In this document: positions 1 through 6,437 of the stretch, piece after piece
How positions within the stretch are numbered: the stretch's first letter is position 1
Layout: the number at the start of each line of letters is the position of its first letter
From: an uncultured Porphyromonadaceae bacterium
Lineage (GTDB): Bacteria > Bacteroidota > Bacteroidia > Bacteroidales > Muribaculaceae
Reading direction: 5' to 3'
Length of the DNA stretch: 9,509 bases
Assembly (NCBI GenBank): GCA_947176285.1
Contig: CAMWQF010000094.1
Location: 1 to 9,509, forward strand
Made by a program: the position numbers and the translations under genes
The notes under the pieces: generated by a model
Told to the model about the DNA's origin: nothing
Seen by the model: only the letters and a program-made list of their open reading frames with translations
The model's database searches: none

Positions 1-74
1 GCATGCGGAGCATGCTTGCTTACGTTGTTTGAGTTGGAGTGAGGGCGTGCTATTATATTGGTATGGTTAATTTT

Positions 75-104
75 TTTGTATGTCGGAAATTTTGAGTAAT
101 TTTG
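75..104 (+). promoter_or_regulatory. Predicted Bacteroidetes-type promoter of the M16 protease gene
   Basis: A TTTG box (75-78) lies 18 bp before TAATTTTG (97-104), which fits the TAnnTTTG -7 element of the Bacteroidetes primary sigma factor. By family rules transcription would start about 5-7 nt after the final G, at roughly 109-111. That coincides with the ATG at 109, so the mRNA may have no leader. The position is inferred from motif spacing only. Confidence 0.55.
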
Positions 105-108
105 CGGT

Positions 109-1326
109 ATGAATTATGTAACGCATATATTGCCCAACGGGCTTCGAGTGGCTTTATGCCGTACTGATGCTAAAGTGGCTTATATTGGGGTGGTTGTCGG
201 CAGCGGCAGTCGCGATGAATCACCCGACCGTCATGGACTCGCTCATTTTGTGGAGCATACTATCTTCAAAGGGACGTGGAAACGACGCTCTTCGGCTATA
301 TCTGCCCGTATGGAGAGCATCGGGGGAGAATTAAACGCAAGCACGTCGAAGGAAAACACTATCATATATACGACTGCACCTGCAGGATATGCAGACCGCG
401 CCATAGAACTCCTCGCTGACATAATTGCCAATTCACTTTTCCCTGATCATGAAATAGAAATGGAGCATGAAGTGGTGGTGGAAGAGATAAAGTCTTATCT
501 TGACACCCCTTCGGAAAATGTCTACGACGAGTATGAAGAGCGTATTTTCAAAGGGAATGCCCTCGCCCACAATATACTCGGCAATCCGGAAAGTGTACGT
601 GCATTGACTGGACGAGAGTGCCGGCAATTTCTCGATCTCAACTATACGCCCGGGAATATGGTGGTATACATTTCAGCCCCTGACGATCCTGAGAAACTGA
701 TAAAAAGGGTAGATAAGCATTTCGGGCTTCTTAATTTCCCATTTCGTCGACCGACTCGCGTTATCCATGAAGAATTGCCACCTTTTGATGAGGTGATAGA
801 TAATGACGGGTTTCAGGCTCATACAATTTTCGGAAGCCGTACGGTAAGCAGAGACGATCCGCGACGGTTTGCGCTCTATTTGCTAAATAATTATATCGGC
901 GGTCCATGCATGAGCAGTCTGCTGAATAGTGAATTGCGTGAGAAGAGAGGATTAGTGTATGCAGTGGATAGTTTCAATTCCATGTTCAGTGATTGCGGGC
1001 TTTGGTCGGTCTACATCGGATGTGACAAGAGCAATGTGAAGAAGTGTCTTTCCATAGTGCGCAAAGAATTGGACCGACTGGCACAGAATACAATGACTGA
1101 GCGCATGCTTGACAAGATAAAGACACAATATTGCGGACAGCTTCTCGTGAGTACAGACAATCGGGAGAATATGGCAATCAACATGGGTAAGAGCTTACTT
1201 TTCAGGGGATCGATCTACGATACATCTCATACGGCAGAAAGGATTAAGGAGGTGACAGCCGAACAATTGCGCGAGGCTGCCGAACTTCTCTCCCCCTCCC
1301 GATGCTCGCGCCTCACGCTTTTATGA
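109..1326 (+). CDS. M16-family zinc metallopeptidase (pitrilysin/processing-peptidase-like)
   Basis: A 405-residue protein with the inverted zinc motif HFVEH (His46, Glu49, His50). A third ligand is likely at Glu126, in VVVEEIKSY, the usual 76 residues after His50. The C-terminal half carries LREKRGLVYAV, the conserved Arg/Tyr-bearing segment of the second M16 domain. The length fits the single-chain two-domain form (about 200 + 200 residues) that closes as a clamshell on unfolded peptides. There is no signal peptide or membrane segment, so it is probably cytoplasmic. The start is fixed: TAA at 97-99 blocks the frame upstream, and the next in-frame Met falls after the zinc motif. Bacterial relatives degrade peptides or process small precursors; the substrate here cannot be told. 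It is probably co-transcribed with the dus gene 7 nt downstream. No Shine-Dalgarno is visible. Confidence 0.93.
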   Translation: MNYVTHILPNGLRVALCRTDAKVAYIGVVVGSGSRDESPDRHGLAHFVEHTIFKGTWKRRSSAISARMESIGGELNASTSKENTIIYTTAPAGYADRAIELLADIIANSLFPDHEIEMEHEVVVEEIKSYLDTPSENVYDEYEERIFKGNALAHNILGNPESVRALTGRECRQFLDLNYTPGNMVVYISAPDDPEKLIKRVDKHFGLLNFPFRRPTRVIHEELPPFDEVIDNDGFQAHTIFGSRTVSRDDPRRFALYLLNNYIGGPCMSSLLNSELREKRGLVYAVDSFNSMFSDCGLWSVYIGCDKSNVKKCLSIVRKELDRLAQNTMTERMLDKIKTQYCGQLLVSTDNRENMAINMGKSLLFRGSIYDTSHTAERIKEVTAEQLREAAELLSPSRCSRLTLL

Positions 1327-1333
1327 ATGCATT

Positions 1334-2335
1334 ATGAATAAGGAATTATGCATAGATAAGATAAGAATAGGTGTGCTTCCAGTGATGCTTGCGCCGATGG
1401 AAGACGTGACTGACCCGTCTTTCCGTCTTATTTGCCGAGAGCAGGGGGCAGCTATGGTCTACACGGAATTCGTGTCGGCAGAGGCTCTTGTTCGCAACAT
1501 CAACTCCACTACACGCAAGCTTACCATAGATGACCGCGAGCGCCCTGTTGCTATCCAGATTTACGGTCGTGAGCCGGAGGCTATGGTGGAGGCGGCAAAA
1601 ATAGTGGAGCAGGCTCGTCCGGATATACTCGATATAAATTTTGGCTGTCCGGTGAAAAAAGTGGCAGCAAAAGGAGCCGGAGCCGGGATGCTCCGGAATC
1701 CGGAGAAGATGCTTGCCATCACCAAGGCAGTGGTGGAAGCTGTAGATATTCCTGTCACTGTCAAGACACGCCTTGGTTGGGACTGCGAAAACAAGATAAT
1801 CACTGAACTTGCCCCACGCCTTCAAGATTGCGGAATAAAGGCTCTTACCATCCATGGGCGCACACGCTCACAGATGTATACCGGCGATGCTGACTGGACA
1901 CTAATAGGGGAGGTGAAAGCGGATCCCCGCATTGAAATTCCGATCATAGGCAATGGCGACATCAAGAGTGCTGAGCAAGCCAAAAATGCCTTTGACACGT
2001 ATGGAGTGGACGGAGTGATGATAGGGCGAGCCAGTTTCGGGGCTCCTTGGATATTCCGCGAAGTCAAGGAATACCTTTCCACAGGGATTCTGCCTGAAAT
2101 CAGCAATGAAGAAAAGTTTGCGTTGCTTAGGCGTCAGATATGCGAATCTATCGACCGGATAGATGAATATAGGGGAATCCTCCATGTGCGCCGACATCTT
2201 GCCGCTACGCCGCTTCTGAAGGGGATTCCTGACTTCCGGGAGACCCGCATCCGGCTCCTGCGTGCAGAGAAACAAGAAGAACTTGAAAATTTACTCACAG
2301 AAATAGAAGAAAAATTCTTTTTCTTTAAAGATTAG
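1334..2335 (+). CDS. dusB: tRNA-dihydrouridine synthase, DusB-like
   Basis: A 333-residue flavoenzyme that would reduce specific uridines in the tRNA D-loop to dihydrouridine with FMN and NADPH, in the cytosol. Visible family motifs, in order: APMEDVTDPSFR (residues 20-31) at the start of the TIM barrel; INFGCPVKKV with catalytic Cys105; VKTRLGW with Lys144; IHGRTR with His174; GNGDI (206-210) and MIGRASFGAPW (229-239) for FMN phosphate binding. A helical C-terminal domain of about 80 residues follows, rich in charged residues and ending in a run of Phe. The full length matches DusB/DUS family members. It starts 7 nt after the protease stop, so it probably shares that transcript, with no promoter visible in the gap. 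The stop codon lies inside the first copy of a 17-bp direct repeat (2327-2343). DusB as opposed to another Dus subtype is judged from motif resemblance. Confidence 0.95.
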   Translation: MNKELCIDKIRIGVLPVMLAPMEDVTDPSFRLICREQGAAMVYTEFVSAEALVRNINSTTRKLTIDDRERPVAIQIYGREPEAMVEAAKIVEQARPDILDINFGCPVKKVAAKGAGAGMLRNPEKMLAITKAVVEAVDIPVTVKTRLGWDCENKIITELAPRLQDCGIKALTIHGRTRSQMYTGDADWTLIGEVKADPRIEIPIIGNGDIKSAEQAKNAFDTYGVDGVMIGRASFGAPWIFREVKEYLSTGILPEISNEEKFALLRRQICESIDRIDEYRGILHVRRHLAATPLLKGIPDFRETRIRLLRAEKQEELENLLTEIEEKFFFFKD

Positions 2336-2343
2336 ATAAGCAG
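2327..2343 (+). repeat. 17-bp direct repeat, copy 1 (contains the dus stop codon)
   Basis: AAAGATTAGATAAGCAG occurs here and again, exactly, at 2519-2535. The sequences on both sides of the two copies differ. This copy spans the last codons and TAG stop of the dus gene. The pair brackets the hairpin-rich block at 2344-2518. Confidence 0.85.
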
Positions 2344-2351
2344 CGTAAGTG

Positions 2352-2476
2352 CCACCCCTCCGGGGTGGAATGATGGGAAGAATGGCCTTGACCCCGGGCC
2401 TCGCCCAGGGTTAACAAGATTATTGCCCTCCGGGCAATCCGGGATGATCTAACAAGATTATTGCCCTCCGGGCAAT
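2352..2476. repeat. Cluster of four GC-rich hairpins with a 27-bp direct repeat
   Basis: There are four short inverted repeats with pyrimidine triloops. The first is CCACCCC-TCC-GGGGTGG (2352-2368). The second has 12-nt arms at 2388-2399 and 2403-2414, loop CTC, one mismatch and one wobble. The last two are identical, ATTGCCC-TCC-GGGCAAT (2422-2438 and 2460-2476). Those last two lie inside an exact 27-bp direct repeat (2412-2438 and 2450-2476, 38 bp apart) whose 5' part reads TAACAAGATT. No T-run follows, so these are not classical intrinsic terminators. They resemble REP-like palindromic intergenic repeats. The non-coding gap is 226 bp. Confidence 0.8.
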
Positions 2477-2518
2477 GTTCGCTCCCGGATTAATTTAGGG
2501 ACATTATTATTAGATATA

Positions 2519-2535
2519 AAAGATTAGATAAGCAG
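2519..2535 (+). repeat. 17-bp direct repeat, copy 2
   Basis: Exact second copy of the 17-mer at 2327-2343. It lies 27 bp before the DUF2807 gene start, in an AT-rich stretch with no full TAnnTTTG match. An extra partial copy (ATTAGATA at 2509-2516) sits just upstream. Confidence 0.85.
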
Positions 2536-2561
2536 AACTTGAAGTATTAAATATATTAACT

Positions 2562-3254
2562 ATGAAGATAAGGATTCTGATGATTTTGGCGGTGCTGACG
2601 GGTTGCCTTCAGATGAGTGCCAAGGAATTTACTTTGCCAGTAGGGCAATTCAGTAAAGTGTCGGTAGATGACAATGTCAACGTGGTATATGTTGGTGCAA
2701 GTGGCACCCCAAGCCGAGTCACTTATGAAGGGGACCAAAAATATGCCAAGGCTTTTATCATTACCCAAAAAGGGGCAAAGCTCAGGATTCAGGTAGAGAC
2801 TCCTTATGTGGATGACCCGGAATTGCCAACATTGTATATCTACTCTGACTTCTTGGAAAGCGCTTCGATCTCGTCAGAGACAACGTTGACAATAAAGTCA
2901 GTGGCACCGGCAAGCACCTTAAATTTTTCATTGATGGGGAATGGCGCAATAATCGCCAATGATGTGAAAGCCACCAAGATTTCTGCATCTATTAAATCCG
3001 GAAACGGCACCATCACGCTCTCGGGCAACTGCGAGCAGGCAAACTTCTCTATGATCGGCAACGGGACAATTCAAGCAGATCGTCTGGAGTCTGTCAATGT
3101 AGGGTGCAAGACATTTGGGAATGGCTCTATCGGATGCTGGGCGGTGAATACCCTCAATGTCACGGGAATAGGGAAGACGAAGATCTACTATAAGGGTACG
3201 CCCGACATTAAAAAGAAAGGTGGGTGCAAGCTTTTCCCTATTGAGACGGAGTAA
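2562..3254 (+). CDS. Exported head GIN domain (DUF2807) protein, putative lipoprotein
   Basis: A 230-residue protein with a hydrophobic N-terminus after a short basic start (MKIR). LTGC at residues 12-15 fits a lipobox, which would make it a lipoprotein with Cys15 as the lipidated residue; the leader is short, so signal-peptidase-I cleavage near Ala20 is the alternative. From about residue 29 it has the DUF2807 pattern: FSKVSVDDNVNVVYV, then rungs of beta-strand with recurring NG/GNG turns (MGNGAI, KSGNGTI, MIGNGTI, FGNGSI), and GIGKTKIYYKGTP near the end. The family forms a right-handed beta-helix-like fold and is common in Bacteroidetes cell envelopes, but its biochemical role is unknown. 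The gene stands alone between a hairpin block and a terminator. No clear promoter is seen, so weak read-through from the dus operon is possible. Confidence 0.85.
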   Translation: MKIRILMILAVLTGCLQMSAKEFTLPVGQFSKVSVDDNVNVVYVGASGTPSRVTYEGDQKYAKAFIITQKGAKLRIQVETPYVDDPELPTLYIYSDFLESASISSETTLTIKSVAPASTLNFSLMGNGAIIANDVKATKISASIKSGNGTITLSGNCEQANFSMIGNGTIQADRLESVNVGCKTFGNGSIGCWAVNTLNVTGIGKTKIYYKGTPDIKKKGGCKLFPIETE

Positions 3255-3264
3255 GGGTCTGAAG

Positions 3265-3287
3265 CCCCCCAGCCCCCCTAAAGGGGG
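3265..3287. repeat. C-run/G-run palindromic element after the DUF2807 gene
   Basis: Two C-runs (3265-3270 and 3273-3278) are followed by TAAA and GGGGG (3283-3287), giving a 5-bp all-GC stem with a TAAA loop. It begins 10 nt after the DUF2807 stop. No T-run follows. From general knowledge, elements of this CCCCCTAAAGGGGG type recur between genes in Bacteroidales; its role is unknown. Confidence 0.6.
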
Positions 3288-3319
3288 AGTGTAGAAAGGC
3301 TGATAGGGATAATTAATGG

Positions 3320-3346
3320 GACTAATAGGGCCAATAAGACCAATAA
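3320..3346 (+). repeat. Three-unit 9-bp tandem repeat
   Basis: Three adjoining units, GACTAATAG, GGCCAATAA and GACCAATAA, fit the consensus GRYYAATAR; a decayed unit may precede them (GGATAATTA at 3307-3315). It is the same family as the nine-unit array at 9221-9301. Its 3' end overlaps the outermost base pairs of the terminator stem. Confidence 0.7.
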
Positions 3347-3388
3347 AATTGAAGAGGCAGCCGATTTTCGGCTGCCTCTTCAATTTTA
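3344..3388. terminator. Bidirectional intrinsic terminator between convergent genes
   Basis: A perfect 21-bp inverted repeat (arms 3344-3364 and 3368-3388) with a TTT loop. The GC-rich core is GAGGCAGCCGA. The outer base pairs form an A-tract facing a T-tract, so either strand yields a hairpin ending in U residues. It sits between the DUF2807 stop (3254) and the CoA-transferase stop (3427) and would end both transcripts. Confidence 0.9.
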
Positions 3389-3426
3389 GTATAGAATAAA
3401 TTATCAATTCTCAATTAAAATTAGAA

Positions 3427-4929
3427 TTAATAATATTTGGCGAAGTCTACTTGTGACATGTCGCCACAGTCGATGAATGTCTCGTGGAGGGCAAAGGCTG
3501 CGTGCAGATGATGCGGAGTGTGTGCCTTGACGCCTTTGTTGGCAAGTTTCAGATAATCCCAGAGGATTTCCTTATACATCGGGTGAACGCAGTTCTCGAT
3601 GATGGTCTCTGCTCTCTGGCGCGGATCTTTGCCTCGGAGGTCAGCCACACCCTGTTCTGTGATAAGCACGTTGACTGAGTGCTCTGAGTGGTCGATATGC
3701 GAGCACATGGGGACGATAGCGGAAATCTTGCCACCCTTCTGGATTGACGGGCAAGAGAAGATGGATAGATATCCGTTGCGAGTGAAGTCGCCCGAACCGC
3801 CGATGCCGTTCATCATCTTTGTGCCAAGCACATGGGTAGAATTGACATTGCCATAGATATCAGCCTCCAGTGCGGTGTTCATAGTTATGACACCAAGTCG
3901 GCGCACTACTTCAGGACTGTTTGAAATCTCACCTGAGCGGAGCAATATTTTGTCGCGGAAGAAGTCGATGTTCTCCATGAAGTGAAGCATTGCATCATCA
4001 GAGAAAGTCATGGCACAAGTGGAAGCAAACTTACAGTGCCCCTGTTCCATTAGTGACATTACAGCATCCTGAATCACTTCTGTATACATTTCAAACGGGG
4101 GGATATCCGGATTCTCACCCAGGCCGTAGAGCACGGAGTTTGCTACATTGCCCACACCTGACTGGATAGGAAGGAATTCCTTAGGGAGCATGCCTGAGCG
4201 AAGCTGCTGCACGAGGAAGTTGCAGACATTCTCACCAATCATGTGTGTCACTTCGTCGGAAGGAGTAAATGGCTTCACACCTTCAGAAGCATTTGAGGGC
4301 ACGACACCAATAATTTTCTTCGGGTCGAGATGGAGCACTGTAGAGCCAATGCGGTCAGATGGCTTATAGATAGGAATCTCACGACGATGGGGAGGATCAA
4401 GAGGAACATAATTATCGTGGAATCCACGGAAAGAAGTCTTGTAGTAGCTTGAGTATTCCAGGATAATCTTTTTCGCCATCTTTGCGAGTGTTGGAGTCAT
4501 GCCGAGGCCTGCTCCAAGGATAACGTCGCCGTTGGGGCTCATTTCCGTCACTTCGATGATAGCCACATCAATGTCGCCGAAGAATCCATATCGGAGGTCT
4601 TGCGCCATCATGCTAAGATGACCATCGAAATAATTGATAGACTGGGCGTTGATTGCTTTGCGAGAGTCGCTGTGACCCTGGTAGGGAGTACGGATGGCGA
4701 TAGCATCAGCACGTGAGAGCTCACCGTCAACGTGGTCGTTGGTTGAAGCTCCTGTGAATAGATTGATCTTGAAGGGAAGTCCTTTTTCATGGAGTTCCTT
4801 GGCTTTCTTAGCCAAAGCAACTGTTACAACTTTTGGGGTACCGGATGCAGTAAAGCCCGATAAACCTACATTATCACCGTTTTTGATGTAGGAAGCAGCC
4901 TCTTCGGCCGAAATAAAAGGGATGCTCAT
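3427..4929 (-). CDS. Succinyl-CoA:acetate CoA-transferase / acetyl-CoA hydrolase family
   Basis: A 500-residue member of the class I CoA-transferase family that includes Cat1 and AarC. It would move CoA between succinyl-CoA and acetate (or acetyl-CoA and succinate) through a glutamyl-CoA thioester, in the cytosol. Seen in the sequence: the YTEVIQDAV segment with the likely nucleophile Glu284; GVGNVANSVLYGLG (258-271); NGIGGSGDFTRNG (374-386) near the CoA/oxyanion site; and ITEQGVADLRG (423-433) typical of the C-terminal domain. I start at the ATG at 4929; an in-frame TTG at 4938 would add only Leu-Gln after the initiator, and MSIPFISAEEAA is the more usual N-terminus. In Bacteroidales this activity recycles CoA in the acetate/succinate/propionate fermentation. 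It is monocistronic, with its own promoter and terminator. Hydrolase or 4-hydroxybutyrate specificity cannot be excluded. Confidence 0.93.
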   Translation of the reverse strand: MSIPFISAEEAASYIKNGDNVGLSGFTASGTPKVVTVALAKKAKELHEKGLPFKINLFTGASTNDHVDGELSRADAIAIRTPYQGHSDSRKAINAQSINYFDGHLSMMAQDLRYGFFGDIDVAIIEVTEMSPNGDVILGAGLGMTPTLAKMAKKIILEYSSYYKTSFRGFHDNYVPLDPPHRREIPIYKPSDRIGSTVLHLDPKKIIGVVPSNASEGVKPFTPSDEVTHMIGENVCNFLVQQLRSGMLPKEFLPIQSGVGNVANSVLYGLGENPDIPPFEMYTEVIQDAVMSLMEQGHCKFASTCAMTFSDDAMLHFMENIDFFRDKILLRSGEISNSPEVVRRLGVITMNTALEADIYGNVNSTHVLGTKMMNGIGGSGDFTRNGYLSIFSCPSIQKGGKISAIVPMCSHIDHSEHSVNVLITEQGVADLRGKDPRQRAETIIENCVHPMYKEILWDYLKLANKGVKAHTPHHLHAAFALHETFIDCGDMSQVDFAKYY

Positions 4930-4960
4930 TTGTAACAAATCGATTTATTGTGTAATTTTG
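4929..4960 (+). promoter_or_regulatory. Predicted promoter of miaB
   Basis: TTTG (4929-4932), 20 bp, then TAATTTTG (4953-4960), a full TAnnTTTG match. Initiation near 4966 would give a leader of about 52 nt. The -33 box overlaps the first codon of the CoA-transferase gene on the other strand. Motif-based inference. Confidence 0.6.
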
Positions 4961-4982
4961 TAGACGATTTAAGAATTTGGTA

Positions 4983-5013
4983 CAAATTTAGGAAATATCT
5001 TTCAAATATCAAA
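4983..5013 (-). promoter_or_regulatory. Predicted promoter of the CoA-transferase gene
   Basis: On the minus strand TTTG (5013-5010) is followed after 19 bp by TAAATTTG (4990-4983), a full TAnnTTTG match. Initiation near 4977 would give a leader of about 48 nt before the ATG at 4929. The promoter lies inside the predicted miaB leader. Motif-based inference. Confidence 0.6.
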
Positions 5014-5017
5014 TAGT

Positions 5018-6385
5018 ATGGACACTGTTTTTCGACTTGTAGACGATAAAAACTGCACTTTTTCCAAGAAAGTGCGCATAGAAACCTACGGATGCCAGAT
5101 GAATGTGGCAGATTCGGAGGTGGTAGCGTCTGTTTTGGGGATGGCAGGATATGAGCTCACGGAACGTGACGAAGAAGCCTCAGCCATCATTTTCAACACA
5201 TGCTCAATCCGCGACAACGCGGAGCAAAAGATCTATCAACGCATCAGCCATTGGAAGGCATACCGTCGTAAAACAGGAAGAAAGATTATCATTGCGGTAA
5301 TCGGATGCATGGCAGAGCGCCTGAAGAAGACGCTTATTGATGATTATGGGGTAGATGTGGTTGCAGGTCCTGACAGTTATCTCCAGTTGCCGGAACTTTT
5401 CGCGGCAGCAGAGGCGGGAGAAAAAGCCATGGATATCGATCTGAGCCTAACTGAGACCTATCGCGATGTGCTGCCGCGCCGAATTGGGAGTGCCGGGGTG
5501 AGCGGATTCATTTCAATCATGCGAGGATGCAATAATTTCTGCTCTTATTGCATAGTTCCATATACGCGAGGGCGGGAACGCTCGCGGGAGCCTGAAAGCA
5601 TTCTCCGAGAACTTGCTGACTTACGTGAACGTGGTTTCAAGGAGGTTACGCTTTTAGGACAGAACGTCAATTCCTATTCTTTCGAGAGAGAAGACGGGAC
5701 AAAGGTAGATTTCCCGGCTCTCCTGGCAATGGTGGCGGAAGCGGCTCCAGACATGCGTGTGCGCTTCACTACTTCTCATCCAAAAGATATGAGCGACACA
5801 ACCCTTGAGGTGATGGCCTCTCATCCTAATATCGCGCGGCATATACATCTGCCGGTGCAGAGCGGAAGCAACAGTGTTCTTAAGGACATGAACCGCAAAT
5901 ATACCCGCGAATGGTATCTCGACCGCATTGCTGCCATACGGCGTATACTTCCCGAAGCCGGCATATCCACAGATATGTTCACCGGATTCCATAATGAATC
6001 GGAAGAGGATTTCCAGGAGACTCTATCACTGATGAGGGAGGCAGGATTTGACAGTGCCTTCATGTTTAAATATTCAGAGCGTCCCGGGACTTTTGCCTCA
6101 AAGAATCTCCCGGACAATGTTCCGGAGGAAGTGAAAGTGGAGCGACTCAACCGCATGATAGCCTTGCAAAACGAATTGAGCCTTGAATCCAACCGCCGGG
6201 ATGTCGGCAAGGAGTTTGATGTGCTCGTGGAGGGAGTATCAAAGCGCAGCGCCGATGAACTTTTCGGTCGGACATCGCAGAATAAAGTAGTAGTATTCCC
6301 ACGAGGCTCTCATAAGCCAGGAGACTTTATACGTGTGCGTGTCAGCGATGCTTCTTCTGCCACACTGAGAGGAGAAGTGATATAA
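5018..6385 (+). CDS. miaB: tRNA-2-methylthio-N6-dimethylallyladenosine synthase MiaB
   Basis: A 455-residue radical-SAM methylthiotransferase that adds the 2-methylthio group to i6A37 of tRNAs reading UNN codons. Three parts are visible. The N-terminal UPF0004 domain has the auxiliary-cluster cysteines Cys26 (ETYGCQMN), Cys62 (FNTCSIRDNAEQKI) and Cys97 (IGCMAE). The radical SAM domain has the CxxxCxxC site Cys171/Cys175/Cys178 (MRGCNNFCSYC), then PYTRGRERSR. The C-terminal TRAM domain, from about residue 385, binds tRNA. ETYGCQMN, NTCSIRDNAEQK and RGRERSR favour MiaB over MtaB or RimO. It is full length. The ATG at 5018 is the only sensible start before ETYGCQMN and has an AT-rich upstream without Shine-Dalgarno. 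It is divergent from the CoA-transferase gene and ends 6 nt before a terminator stem. Confidence 0.97.
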   Translation: MDTVFRLVDDKNCTFSKKVRIETYGCQMNVADSEVVASVLGMAGYELTERDEEASAIIFNTCSIRDNAEQKIYQRISHWKAYRRKTGRKIIIAVIGCMAERLKKTLIDDYGVDVVAGPDSYLQLPELFAAAEAGEKAMDIDLSLTETYRDVLPRRIGSAGVSGFISIMRGCNNFCSYCIVPYTRGRERSREPESILRELADLRERGFKEVTLLGQNVNSYSFEREDGTKVDFPALLAMVAEAAPDMRVRFTTSHPKDMSDTTLEVMASHPNIARHIHLPVQSGSNSVLKDMNRKYTREWYLDRIAAIRRILPEAGISTDMFTGFHNESEEDFQETLSLMREAGFDSAFMFKYSERPGTFASKNLPDNVPEEVKVERLNRMIALQNELSLESNRRDVGKEFDVLVEGVSKRSADELFGRTSQNKVVVFPRGSHKPGDFIRVRVSDASSATLRGEVI

Positions 6386-6390
6386 AAAAG

Positions 6391-6418
6391 AGAAAGCCCA
6401 CCGGATGGCGGGCTTTCT
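6391..6418. terminator. Bidirectional terminator between miaB and the amylase gene
   Basis: AGAAAGCCCACC (6391-6402), loop GGAT, then GGCGGGCTTTCT (6407-6418): a 12-bp stem with one A/C mismatch. A T-rich tail follows on the plus strand (TTTCTTTCT) and a run of A (6384-6389) precedes it, giving a U-run on the minus transcript. It lies 5 nt after the miaB stop and 19 nt beyond the amylase stop. Confidence 0.85.
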
Positions 6419-6437
6419 TTCTATATGAAGATATGGA

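Noticed and set aside
1..15. GCATGC-GGA-GCATGC, a small palindrome that could be a terminator or the tail of an upstream gene.
   Set aside because: GCATGC is its own reverse complement, so pairing is automatic. There is no T-run, and all three plus frames meet stops before 72 without recognisable protein, so nothing upstream can be assigned.
1346..1855. Long minus-strand open frame of 169 codons opposite the dus gene.
   Set aside because: It is antisense to a gene with full catalytic motifs, and its peptide shows no domain. It is a shadow frame.
2491..2498. TAATTTAG as a -7 element for the DUF2807 gene.
   Set aside because: It misses one conserved base of TAnnTTTG and has no -33 box upstream, so I leave that gene without an assigned promoter.
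4930..4938. TTG start at 4938 for the CoA-transferase, adding three residues.
   Set aside because: An ATG three codons later gives the usual N-terminus, and the extension adds no conserved residue.
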